Assembly (NCBI GenBank): GCA_017458805.1
Contig: JAFTAC010000201.1
Location: forward strand, 1 to 9,246
Direction: 5' to 3'
From: Victivallales bacterium
GTDB lineage: Bacteria; Verrucomicrobiota; Lentisphaeria; Oligosphaerales; Oligosphaeraceae
DNA: 9,246 nt
The notes under the pieces were generated by a model. It was not told the origin of the DNA and searched no databases. It saw only the letters and a program-made list of their open reading frames with translations. Shown here one piece after another: positions 1 through 6,421 of the stretch. Position 1 is the first letter of the stretch. Every line of letters starts with the position of its first letter. The position numbers and the translations under genes are program-made.

Positions 1-408
1 ATAAAATATATAAATATAAATATATATATTATTTGTTTTTTTAACCGATTTTATTTTTACTTCTTGGCTTTATTTACACCATTGACCGATTTGAAGGCAC
101 CCCTCGCGAATACCTTTTTTCACTCGCGCTTTATAACGAGATGCCACGTCAATTCGCTCAAACGAGGCAACCAGCAACGCCAGAAAAATATTTTTCGAGA
201 CCGCAGCCAGAAGAGGCGGAAAAGAATGGAAAGCGGGCAGGAAAACACCTCGAAAAACGGCGTCCAGAAAAACGAAATCAACGCAAAATGCAAAAATGCT
301 GACTATTGAGCGGCAAGAATTGAGAAAACGAACATCACCGAGATACGCATGACATCAAATTCGATATTTAAGGGCAGAGGCACTAGAAAAAAGCGCAGGG
401 GCATCATA
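1..408. other. Gene-free AT-rich to purine-rich leader before the head genes
   Basis: No convincing gene is visible in this stretch on either strand. Bases 1-60 are almost entirely A and T, with alternating TATA/AAATA runs. Bases 160-400 are purine-rich with many AAAA blocks, quite unlike the GC-rich coding sequence that follows. One forward frame stays open from base 1 to 309, but the translation is a low-complexity, Lys/Asn/Arg-rich peptide with no family resemblance and no ribosome binding site at its TTG, so I treat it as non-coding. In phages of this layout the gene just before the gpW-like gene is normally the large terminase subunit; no terminase C-terminus is recognisable here. The stretch could be a late promoter or leader region, a genome or contig end, or an intergenic insertion. 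I found no promoter with two good boxes. Confidence 0.6.
183..196. repeat. 14-bp perfect AT palindrome
   Basis: GAAAAATATTTTTC reads the same on both strands. It sits in the gene-free leader. It could be a protein-binding site or a small hairpin in RNA, but A/T-only palindromes arise easily in AT-rich sequence, and nothing else marks it as functional. Confidence 0.4.
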
Positions 409-606
409 ATGGCAGACACCAACAACAACGCAGTAAAGCAGGCAATGGAGCAGCCGAAAAAAGGCACCGTGGACGGGCAGAGCTTCGAGCAGCACAGCCT
501 GCCAGACCTCATCGCGGCTGACAAGTACGTCAAGGCGCAGGAGGCGACGCATCGGCGCAACTGCGGTCTGCGATTCGGCAAGTTCAAGGCGGGCAGCGCG
601 GTATGA
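409..606 (+). CDS. gpW-like head-tail joining protein
   Basis: Predicted 65-residue protein of the phage lambda gpW family (gpW is 68 residues). gpW is added to the filled head at the portal vertex and is needed before the tail can attach. The match rests on size, position directly before a lambda-type portal, and layout: a helical N-terminus, a short V-D-G-Q-S-F beta-hairpin-like segment (about 21-26), the S-L-P-D-L-I helix (about 30-35), and a basic C-terminus ending in G-L-R-F-G-K-F-K-A-G-S-A-V. I chose ATG 409 because AGGGG at 397-401 lies 7 nt upstream and because it gives family length. An in-frame ATG at 349 would add 20 residues but lacks a good binding site. The stop overlaps the portal start by 4 nt (ATGA), indicating translational coupling. 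The recognition is by pattern, not by search. Confidence 0.72.
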   Translation: MADTNNNAVKQAMEQPKKGTVDGQSFEQHSLPDLIAADKYVKAQEATHRRNCGLRFGKFKAGSAV

Positions 607-2054
607 AGACGAAGAAGCACACCAACCAAGAACAGCAGGCCGAAAGGCAGCGCGTGAGACTGTCTGGCGCGATGGGCGCACGGTGGATACGGGCGCGATT
701 CGACGCGGCGCAGACCACCAAGGACAACGAGCGGCACTGGTCGATGGCCGACGGTCTGTCGGCGGACCAGGAGGCGAGGCCAGAGGTGCGCAGGGAGCTG
801 CGCAGGCGCAGCCGCTACGAGGTCATGAACAACCCATACGCGCTTGGGCTGGTTCAGATGCTGGCCAACGACACGATGGGCAAGGGGCCTCGCCTTCAGA
901 TGCTGATGGAGAACGAGGAGCTGAACGACCGCCTGGAGGCGGACTTCAACGCATGGGCACGACAGATCAGGCTGGGGCAGACGCTCCGCCTGATGCGCAG
1001 GGCGAGATGCCAGGACGGCGAGGCATTCGCGATACTGGCGACCAACCCGAAACTGCGTCACCAGGTCAAGCTGACGCTGAACGTCATAGAGGCGGACAGA
1101 ATACAGGGGCTGTCGGTCATAAGCGACGAAAAGTACGTGGACGGCATCAAATACGACGAATACGGCAACCCAGAAAGCTACCGCGTCTTGAAATACCACC
1201 CAGGAGACAACAGCATCACGATCGAGGACGAGGCGGTGGACGTTCCCGCCGAATATATGCTCCACACATACGTGCAGACGCGGCCAGGGCTTCACAGGGG
1301 CATTCCAGAGATAACTTCCGCGCTTTCCAAGTTTGCGAACCTCCGACGCTACACGATGGCGACGCTGGCGGCAGCGGAGAGCGCGGCGAATTTCGCGGCA
1401 ATCCTCTACACGGATTCACCGCCAGACGGCGAGAGCGAAGACGTGGAGCCGCTGGAGCCGATAGAGCTGGAGCGAAACATGATGCTGACGGTTCCCGCTG
1501 GCTGGAAAATGGGGCAGCTGGAAGCGAAGCACCCGAGCGCGAACTACACGGAGTTTGTGAAAAGCACACTCGCCGAAATCGCAAGATGCGTCTGCAGCAC
1601 CTACGGCAGCGTGGCGGGCGACTTTTCAGGCTTCAACTACGCATCAGGCAGGCTGGACAATCAGATTTACCACCAGAGCATCATAGTGGACAGGACGAAA
1701 TGGGAGGAAGACATCCTCGACCCGCTCCTGGACACATGGCTCCGCGAATGGGGGCTGGTCAACGGCATCATCATAGACGAACACCCGCCACGGACATGGT
1801 TCTGGGACGGGTTCCTGCACGTCGATCCGACGAAGGAGGCGACGGGGCAGCAGATGAGGCTCCAGAACATGACCACCACACTGGCGGCGGAATGCGCCAG
1901 GGACGGAAAGGACTACCTCGCTGTCCTGCGGCAGCGGGCGAAGGAGAAGAAGCTGATGGAGGAACTGGGGCTGACACAGCAGGCAGCCGCGACGCAGGGC
2001 GGCGGCAACAACCGAGAGGACGAAGAAGATGGACGACAACAAGAAGAAGACTGA
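603..2054 (+). CDS. Phage portal protein, lambda gpB family
   Basis: 483-residue portal protein of the lambda type (Phage_portal_2 family). Twelve copies form the ring at one head vertex through which DNA is packaged and ejected, and to which terminase and connector proteins dock. Family signatures visible include A-R-F-D-A-A-Q-T-T (31-39), the R-Y-E-V-M-N-N-P-Y-A...A-N-D-T-M-G-K-G-P-R-L-Q block (71-99), the D-G-E-A-F-A-I-L core strand, V-I-E-A-D-R-I, and S-G-F-N-Y-A-S-G-R (342-350). The latter resembles the S-x-x-N-Y-S-S-x-R motif of lambda gpB. The C-terminus (about 466-483) is a Gly/Asn then Glu/Asp/Gln-rich tail, probably disordered. The start is set by the ATGA overlap with the gpW-like gene; the upstream AAGG is 13 nt away, so coupling is likely. 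The last 26 nt also encode the start of the next gene in another frame. Confidence 0.9.
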   Translation: MKTKKHTNQEQQAERQRVRLSGAMGARWIRARFDAAQTTKDNERHWSMADGLSADQEARPEVRRELRRRSRYEVMNNPYALGLVQMLANDTMGKGPRLQMLMENEELNDRLEADFNAWARQIRLGQTLRLMRRARCQDGEAFAILATNPKLRHQVKLTLNVIEADRIQGLSVISDEKYVDGIKYDEYGNPESYRVLKYHPGDNSITIEDEAVDVPAEYMLHTYVQTRPGLHRGIPEITSALSKFANLRRYTMATLAAAESAANFAAILYTDSPPDGESEDVEPLEPIELERNMMLTVPAGWKMGQLEAKHPSANYTEFVKSTLAEIARCVCSTYGSVAGDFSGFNYASGRLDNQIYHQSIIVDRTKWEEDILDPLLDTWLREWGLVNGIIIDEHPPRTWFWDGFLHVDPTKEATGQQMRLQNMTTTLAAECARDGKDYLAVLRQRAKEKKLMEELGLTQQAAATQGGGNNREDEEDGRQQEED

Positions 2055-4011
2055 CGTGCAGCCGCAGGGCATCACCGCGATGGCGACTGACGGCAATGCC
2101 GAGCAGGGCGTGAAAATTTCAGGAATCGCCTACTCGGGAAACGAGATTCTCCAGGTTGACAGGACGACTGGCAAGCCATACCGCCTCGTCGTTGACCTGG
2201 AGGGGATGGAGTTTGCAAAGCAGATTCCGCTGATGGACAGCCACACCAACGCCCTCTGGTCGAAGCTGGGCGAGGTCACGCCAGTCATAGCGGAAGGCAA
2301 GCTGGCCGTCACGGGCAGGATTCTCTTTGCGAATTACATCGCGGAGATGGGCAGGATGTCCAAGTGGCAGGTGTCCATCGGGGCGCAGCCGACCGAGAAG
2401 AAGACGGTCGCGGCTGGACAGAAGGTGACAGTTAACGGAATGGAATTCGAGGGGCCGATCACGGTCGCCACGAAATCCGTTCTGCGCGAGATTTCCGTCG
2501 TGGCCATCGGGGCGGACAAGGACACCGAGATGACAATCGCGGCATCCTTGAAGATGGACGATGGCGTAAACACCATAACCACAGGAGACACAGCAATGAA
2601 TGGGACTGAAACTGCCGCCAATGCGGCACAAGCACCGCTGAACGCGGCACCCAAGGGCATTGACGTGCAGGCTCAAGCTCCAGCCGCCAGTGTTCAGATC
2701 GATGGCGAACAGATGAAACAGGTCGCCGCAAACGCCGTCAAGGAGGAACGCCAGCGCGTGGCCGAAATCAACGCCATCTGCGGCACCGACTGCGGCGACA
2801 TCGCAGCCCAGGCAATCAAGGAAGGCTGGGACATTCCCACCGTCACCGCGAAATGCCTGGAGGCAATCCGCAAGAACCGCCCGCAGACGGGGCCTAACGT
2901 CGTGATCCCGACCCAGGCGGCGATGACCGCAGAGGTTCTGGAATGCGCACTGGCACTCCGCTGCGGCATCCAGCCCGAAGACCTCAAGGGACACAGCGAG
3001 CAGACAATCGAGGCAGGCACCAAGGCGATGGCCATCAGCCTCAAGGAACTCTGCCTGGAGGCCATCCGCCTCAACGGCGGTTACGCATCCAGCGTCGGCT
3101 TCGACAACGAAACCATCCGCGCTGCGTTCAGCACCGTCAGCCTGCCTGGCATCCTCGGCAACGTGGCCAACAAGCTGACCCTCCGCGCATTCAACAACAC
3201 ACCCGTGCTGGCCTTCAATTTCTGCACCACGGGCAACCTCAACGACTTCAAGGAAAGCGACCGCTTCCGCCTGACGGACGTGGGCGACCTCCAGCCCGTC
3301 GCAGCCGACGGCGAAATCAAGGAAGGCGGCGTGACCGAGGAAAGCGCAAAGAACCAGCTCGACACCTACGGCAAGAAATTCTGCCTGACCCGCAAGATGA
3401 TCATCAACGATGACCTCGGCGTTTTCATGCAGGTCCCGAAGGCGATGGGCAACAGGGCGGCGCGTCTGATCGACAAGCTGTTCTTCGAACGCCTGACCGC
3501 AAACCCGACCTGGAACGACGGAAAGGCCCTCTTCCACGCCGACCACCACAACCTCATCCCCAGCGGCGGCGAGCTTTCCGAAGCCACCCTCAAGAAGGCC
3601 ATCGAGCTGTTCCTGAACCAGACCGATGCCGACGACCAGCCCATCAACATCGAGCCACAGACCATTCTGGTCCCGACCGCCTACAAGTTCACGGCGGAGG
3701 CACTGGTCTCCAGCCTGTCGCTCGTGGCGGCTGGCAGCACCGACAGAGTCATCCCGACGATGAACGTGCTGGCACGCCAGGGCCTGAAGGTCGTCAGCAC
3801 CAACTACATCAAGGGAAAGGACTGGTACCTTTTCGCCAACCCAGCCGAATGCGACACCTTCGAAATCGGCTACCTCAAGGGCAAGCGCACCCCGACCGTG
3901 GAGCAAGGAGAAACCGACTTCAACACGCTCGGAATGTGGTTCCGCGTTTACTTCGACCTCGGCATCCGCGAGCAGGACTACCGTGGATTCACCAAGGCGG
4001 TGCAGGCATAA
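2029..4011 (+). CDS. Prohead protease - scaffold - major capsid fusion protein
   Basis: 660-residue fusion. Residues 1 to about 180 look like an HK97-type (S78/U35) prohead protease, which trims scaffold inside the immature head. The candidate catalytic His72 lies in P-L-M-D-S-H-T-N and Ser116 in W-Q-V-S-I-G, followed by L-R-E-I-S-V-V-A-I-G (152-161). Residues about 190-360 are Ala/Gln/Glu-rich and helical, as expected for a scaffold region that is removed. Residues about 365-660 resemble the Mu gpT-like major head subunit (HK97 fold): L-F-H-A-D-H-H-N-L (501-509), G-K-D-W-Y-L-F-A-N-P (596-605), F-D-L-G-I-R-E-Q-D-Y-R-G (642-653). GAGAGGA (2014-2020) lies 8 nt before ATG 2029. An in-frame internal start at 2596 with an excellent binding site could make a 471-residue protease-free product. 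Domain borders are my estimates, and the catalytic assignment is by motif only. Confidence 0.88.
   Translation: MDDNKKKTDVQPQGITAMATDGNAEQGVKISGIAYSGNEILQVDRTTGKPYRLVVDLEGMEFAKQIPLMDSHTNALWSKLGEVTPVIAEGKLAVTGRILFANYIAEMGRMSKWQVSIGAQPTEKKTVAAGQKVTVNGMEFEGPITVATKSVLREISVVAIGADKDTEMTIAASLKMDDGVNTITTGDTAMNGTETAANAAQAPLNAAPKGIDVQAQAPAASVQIDGEQMKQVAANAVKEERQRVAEINAICGTDCGDIAAQAIKEGWDIPTVTAKCLEAIRKNRPQTGPNVVIPTQAAMTAEVLECALALRCGIQPEDLKGHSEQTIEAGTKAMAISLKELCLEAIRLNGGYASSVGFDNETIRAAFSTVSLPGILGNVANKLTLRAFNNTPVLAFNFCTTGNLNDFKESDRFRLTDVGDLQPVAADGEIKEGGVTEESAKNQLDTYGKKFCLTRKMIINDDLGVFMQVPKAMGNRAARLIDKLFFERLTANPTWNDGKALFHADHHNLIPSGGELSEATLKKAIELFLNQTDADDQPINIEPQTILVPTAYKFTAEALVSSLSLVAAGSTDRVIPTMNVLARQGLKVVSTNYIKGKDWYLFANPAECDTFEIGYLKGKRTPTVEQGETDFNTLGMWFRVYFDLGIREQDYRGFTKAVQA
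2583..2598 (+). promoter_or_regulatory. Internal ribosome binding site and ATG inside the protease-capsid gene
   Basis: AGGAG (2583-2587) is followed by 8 nt and an ATG (2596) in the same frame as the 660-residue fusion, at Met190. The leader CACAGGAGACACAGCA matches the leader of the major tail protein gene, CAGAGGAGACAAGACA, at 12 of 16 positions with identical spacing to ATG. Initiation here would skip the protease domain and give a 471-residue scaffold plus capsid protein. This resembles a fossil or active gene boundary at the junction between the protease and scaffold domains. The sequence match is observed; use of the start is inferred. Confidence 0.65.
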
Positions 4012-4027
4012 GCGAAGGATGAACCCA

Positions 4028-4046
4028 GGGAGGGCGCGACCCTCCC
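4028..4046 (+). other. 7-bp GC-rich hairpin between capsid and decoration genes
   Basis: GGGAGGG (4028-4034) and CCCTCCC (4040-4046) form a perfect stem with a 5-nt loop CGCGA. It lies in the 56-nt gap after the capsid stop and just before the AAGGAG (4053-4058) of the decoration gene. No T-run follows, so it is not a standard intrinsic terminator. An RNA-stability or processing hairpin that sets the ratio of the two abundant head proteins is a reasonable guess. Confidence 0.65.
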
Positions 4047-4067
4047 GCAAGCAAGGAGAAACAACAG

Positions 4068-4481
4068 ATGAAAGCACGTTACATCCAAAGGGGTGAATCC
4101 ATCGATTACATCCCGCAGACGGACACAGAGGCGGGTGCCGTGGTCTTCCTCGGCAAGCTCGCAGGCATCACCAAGCTGGACATTCCAGCGGGCGAACTCG
4201 GCGCGGTGGCGACTGTCGGCGTTTTCAACGTCGTCAAGGCCAGCGGCGCAATCGCACAGGGCGCGGCTATCTACTGGGACGCTGACGCAGGCAAGGCGAC
4301 AACCACCCCGAACGCCAAGTACCTCGGCGTGGCCATCGAGGCCGCAGCCAGCGACGCGGAGGCAGTGAAGGTCCTCATCAACGTCGGCGCAGGCGACTAC
4401 GAAGAGGAAAGCGACAGCTCCTCCTCGGGTTCCGCCAGCGCATCCAACGGCGGCTCCAGCGGTTCCCGCGGCTCCAACTAA
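4068..4481 (+). CDS. DUF2190-like capsid decoration protein
   Basis: 137-residue protein resembling the DUF2190 family, proposed to act as head decoration or stabilisation proteins on the outside of HK97-fold capsids. The body (1 to about 110) is rich in short beta segments with family-like steps: G-A-V-V-F-L-G-K-L-A-G-I-T (23-35), a D-I-P-A-G-E-L-G-A-V segment (38-47), A-I-A-Q-G-A-A-I-Y-W-D (61-71), and Y-L-G-V-A-I-E-A-A (85-93). Residues 112-137 form an added acidic then Ser/Gly/Asn-rich tail that looks disordered. The start has AAGGAG at 4053-4058, 9 nt upstream. It lies directly after the capsid gene, the usual place for a decoration gene, behind a hairpin. The family call is from pattern and context; the decoration role is inferred from the family. 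Confidence 0.78.
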   Translation: MKARYIQRGESIDYIPQTDTEAGAVVFLGKLAGITKLDIPAGELGAVATVGVFNVVKASGAIAQGAAIYWDADAGKATTTPNAKYLGVAIEAAASDAEAVKVLINVGAGDYEEESDSSSSGSASASNGGSSGSRGSN

Positions 4482-4498
4482 CCTCGGACGCGAGACAG

Positions 4499-4873
4499 AT
4501 GGCTAACCTGATGGACAAGATGCTCGGCTTCGTGAGGGCGCAGAGGAAAACCGCCTGCGCCAGGCAGGTCGTGTACAGATTCGCCCAGGGAGGGGAAGCC
4601 GTCTGCCTCGCGACGATCGGTAAAAGCCTGTTCAGGGTGGACGACATCAACGGCATCACCACGAGGACCCGCAGCCTCGACTTCATCATAGAGGCCGACG
4701 AGCTGCCGAGGGAACCGCAGAGGGGAGACGGAATCATCTACCAGGAAAAGCTCTTCGAGGTCAACGCGCCAGACGGCGAACCATGCTGGCACTGGAGCGG
4801 CGACGACTGCAGAACCTACCGCATCCATGCCCATAGCCTGGGCGAGGACGCATACAAGCCGATGGAGGACTGA
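4499..4873 (+). CDS. Probable head-tail connector (neck) protein
   Basis: 124-residue protein with no firmly named family. Its position between the decoration gene and the tail-completion genes corresponds to the lambda gpFII or stopper slot, so a neck role is inferred. Visible features are V-V-Y-R (24-27), a beta-rich centre with L-A-T-I-G-K-S-L-F-R-V-D-D (38-50), D-F-I-I (61-64), R-G-D-G-I-I-Y (75-81), and a C-terminal F-E-V-N-A-P-D-G-E-P-C-W-H-W-S block (87-100), then Y-R-I-H (107-110). R-G-D-x-I and P-G-G-E-P-x-W-x-W-like motifs are ones I associate with neck proteins of similar prophages, from memory only. No signal peptide or membrane segment is visible. The start lacks a strong Shine-Dalgarno site; it lies 17 nt after the previous stop, and two further in-frame ATGs (4511, 4520) have no better site. 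Confidence 0.6.
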   Translation: MANLMDKMLGFVRAQRKTACARQVVYRFAQGGEAVCLATIGKSLFRVDDINGITTRTRSLDFIIEADELPREPQRGDGIIYQEKLFEVNAPDGEPCWHWSGDDCRTYRIHAHSLGEDAYKPMED

Positions 4874-4875
4874 CG

Positions 4876-5280
4876 ATGGCGGCGGCGACAATCATGGAAC
4901 TGGCGAAGGGCGTGGCGCAATTCCTGGCCGACTACAAGGCCGAGATAGATCTGTGCCCAGACTACGAGCTGCGCAACATGAAGGAGCGCAGGGTGGTCGT
5001 CGTTCCAGTGGCCAAGGGCGTGACCATCGAATCCAGGGCGGCGAACGAATACACGCACACGCTCAACATCGGCGTGATTCACAAATGCCGAAGCGTGGCG
5101 GACATCGAGCCGCTTATCGCGCTGACGGAGGCCATCGGGCTGAAGCTGATGAGGGCGACGGTCTGCGGGGAGACCTGCATCAACATCGCCTGGAATCCGC
5201 TGTACGCACACGAGGAAATCAGGGCGAAAGGACAGTTCACGGGCGTCATAGCGGCGACGTTCAAGGAGATGACGGCATGA
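4876..5280 (+). CDS. Probable tail completion or terminator protein
   Basis: 134-residue protein of mixed alpha/beta character and small, uncharged size, in the place where lambda-like phages encode the tail terminator (gpU-like) or tail completion protein. It starts 2 nt after the previous stop, with GGAGG (4864-4868) 7 nt upstream. Its N-terminal helix is followed by the L-R-N-M-K-E-R-R-V-V-V-V-P strand (33-45), T-H-T-L-N-I-G-V-I-H-K (60-70), a long helix (about 74-92), and a C-terminal N-P-L-Y-A-H-E-E-I...Q-F-T-G-V-I-A-A-T-F pattern. A strand of the form R-V-x-V-V-P early and an F-T-x-V-I strand near the end fit proteins of this slot. The exact neck role is inferred from gene order, not shown. 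Its stop overlaps the next start by 4 nt. Confidence 0.58.
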   Translation: MAAATIMELAKGVAQFLADYKAEIDLCPDYELRNMKERRVVVVPVAKGVTIESRAANEYTHTLNIGVIHKCRSVADIEPLIALTEAIGLKLMRATVCGETCINIAWNPLYAHEEIRAKGQFTGVIAATFKEMTA

Positions 5281-5888
5281 AGATGCAGTTCAAGGGAAAC
5301 TTCAACTGGAAGGCAGTCACGCGCAGCGTGGCCGACACGGCGACACGCAGGATGAAGCGCGTCGGCTACCGACTGATGAAGAAGGCGCAGGGCCTCATCA
5401 GGGAGAAGCCGAACAGGAACCAGGCGAGCCAGAAGGGCAAACCGCCATACTCCCACGGATACTTCAGGAAAAGCATCCTGTACGGAGTTGAGAACAACGG
5501 GCGCACCGTCGTGGTCGGACCCGCCTACTTCAAGGGCAACCCGCTGACCAACGCGGGACGGCTCCATGAATTCGGCGGCGTGAAGACCATCAAGGGCAGG
5601 CGCAGGCAATACGCAATCGGGAAGGTCGGCCCAATCGACCTGCGGCCAGGATACACGACACCTCCGCCGAAGGAGGGGCGCATCAGGAAGCCAGAGACGG
5701 GCGTGGCGTTCACCAGGCTCAAGACTGGCGAACAGGTGCGCAGGGCGCGTGACATCGACAGGGCGCACTGGGCTGACGCAGACCAGACGAAGACGGCAAG
5801 GTACGCGGCGAGACCGTACATGGCCGTGGCACTTAGCAAGATGACACCGCAGCTCACGGGACTGTGGGTACACGCGGTAACCGCATAG
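5277..5888 (+). CDS. HK97 gp10-like / minor tail protein Z-like neck protein
   Basis: 203-residue basic protein resembling the broad HK97-gp10 / lambda gpZ / virion-morphogenesis group, which act at the head-tail junction in tail completion. Visible marks are a basic N-terminal helix (about 12-42), K-P-P-Y-S-H-G-Y-F-R-K-S-I (55-67) matching the usual 'P-x-x-T/S-G-x-L-R-x-S-I' step, the strand R-T-V-V-V-G-P (76-82), L-H-E-F-G-G (96-101, the typical L-E-F-G-G motif), and Y-A-A-R-P-Y-M-A-V-A-L (176-186, the usual R-P-F/Y-M-x-P-A-L ending). The frame is open upstream to 4827, but ATG 5277 is chosen. It overlaps the previous stop as ATGA, has AAGGAG at 5263-5268 8 nt upstream, and starts family-like sequence; the upstream part is a shadow of the two preceding genes. 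Confidence 0.75.
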   Translation: MKMQFKGNFNWKAVTRSVADTATRRMKRVGYRLMKKAQGLIREKPNRNQASQKGKPPYSHGYFRKSILYGVENNGRTVVVGPAYFKGNPLTNAGRLHEFGGVKTIKGRRRQYAIGKVGPIDLRPGYTTPPPKEGRIRKPETGVAFTRLKTGEQVRRARDIDRAHWADADQTKTARYAARPYMAVALSKMTPQLTGLWVHAVTA

Positions 5889-5904
5889 CAGAGGAGACAA
5901 GACA

Positions 5905-6345
5905 ATGGCAATCAAGAAAGGACTAGACTGCAAACTCTACAGAGGCACCGCTGGATCGGCGGCAACGACCCTGATGAAAAACGTCAAGGACGTAACGCTT
6001 AACCTTGAGAAAGGCGAGGCCGACATCACCACCCGAGCCGCGAACGGATGGAAGCAGACGGCTGCGACGCTCAAGGACGGAAGCCTGGAGTTTGAGATGC
6101 TGCTGGACCCGCAGGACGCGGACTACCAGGCGTTCAACAGCGCATTCTACAGCGACACGCCGCTGGCGATGTTCATCAGCGACGGCGAAGGCAACGGCGT
6201 GGAGGGCGACTTTGTAATTACCAATTTCTCCGAGGAAGAGCCTCTGGAGGAAGCCGTGAGCATCAAGGTCACCATGAAGCCCACCAACATCGGCGGCTCC
6301 AGCGGACGCGCACCCGCCTACAAGACTGACGGCGCGACCACCTGA
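5905..6345 (+). CDS. Major tail tube protein
   Basis: 146-residue protein in the major tail protein slot, between neck genes and the tail assembly chaperone. Such proteins stack as hexamer rings to form the tail tube. The pattern fits the TP901-1-like/tube fold: A-I-K-K-G-L-D-C-K-L-Y-R-G (2-14), V-K-D-V-T-L-N-L-E-K-G-E-A-D-I-T-T-R (27-44), K-D-G-S-L-E-F-E-M-L-L-D (57-68), then V-E-G-D-F-V-I-T-N-F-S and a V-S-I-K-V-T-M-K-P strand. 'T-R-x-x-x-G-W-K', here T-T-R-A-A-N-G-W-K, is a common tube signature. GAGGAG (5891-5896) 8 nt before ATG is one of the best ribosome binding sites in the window, as expected for an abundant protein. An intrinsic terminator follows 20 nt after its stop. Confidence 0.85.
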   Translation: MAIKKGLDCKLYRGTAGSAATTLMKNVKDVTLNLEKGEADITTRAANGWKQTAATLKDGSLEFEMLLDPQDADYQAFNSAFYSDTPLAMFISDGEGNGVEGDFVITNFSEEEPLEEAVSIKVTMKPTNIGGSSGRAPAYKTDGATT

Positions 6346-6364
6346 CGGGGCCTAGGCGTTCCCC

Positions 6365-6398
6365 AAGGCGCATCATGGCACGTGGTGCGCCTTTTTTT
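6365..6398 (+). terminator. Strong intrinsic terminator after the major tail gene
   Basis: AGGCGCATCA (6366-6375) pairs with TGGTGCGCCT (6383-6392), 10 bp with one T-G wobble, around the 7-nt loop TGGCACG. Seven T bases (6392-6398) follow. It lies between the tail tube stop (6345) and the Shine-Dalgarno site (AAGGA 6411-6415) of the next gene, in mid-operon. No promoter is visible between it and the downstream gene, so it probably acts as an attenuator or is overridden by antitermination. Confidence 0.85.
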
Positions 6399-6421
6399 AA
6401 GACTTCAACCAAGGACGGACA

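Noticed and set aside
82..137. Possible sigma70 promoter (TTGACC at 82, TATAAC at 132)
   Set aside because: Spacing is about 44 nt, and no acceptable partner box lies at 16-18 nt for either element.
64..309. Open forward frame (open in fact from base 1) encoding a Lys/Arg/Asn-rich peptide
   Set aside because: TTG start without ribosome binding site, composition mirrors the purine-rich DNA, and no recognisable motif; it is not a terminase C-terminus.
349..408. Upstream ATG for the gpW-like gene
   Set aside because: Would add 20 basic residues beyond family length and has no good Shine-Dalgarno site, whereas ATG 409 has AGGGG at 7 nt.
303..1295. 330-codon antisense open frame opposite gpW-like and portal genes
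   Set aside because: Shadow of the portal gene; the translation is motif-free and the start sits inside portal coding sequence.
683..2113. 476-codon forward frame overlapping the portal
   Set aside because: Arg/Gly/Gln-rich out-of-frame reading of the portal gene; no ribosome binding site and no family features.
2119..4077. 652-codon antisense open frame opposite the capsid gene
   Set aside because: A shadow created by GC-rich codon bias of the capsid gene; the translation is Val/Leu/Asp/His-rich with no motif, while the + strand carries clear protease and capsid motifs.
4827..5276. 150-codon upstream extension of the gp10/Z-like gene
   Set aside because: It overlaps two other genes entirely, reads as Arg/Gly/Asp-rich out-of-frame sequence, and the ATGA-coupled start at 5277 has a good binding site.
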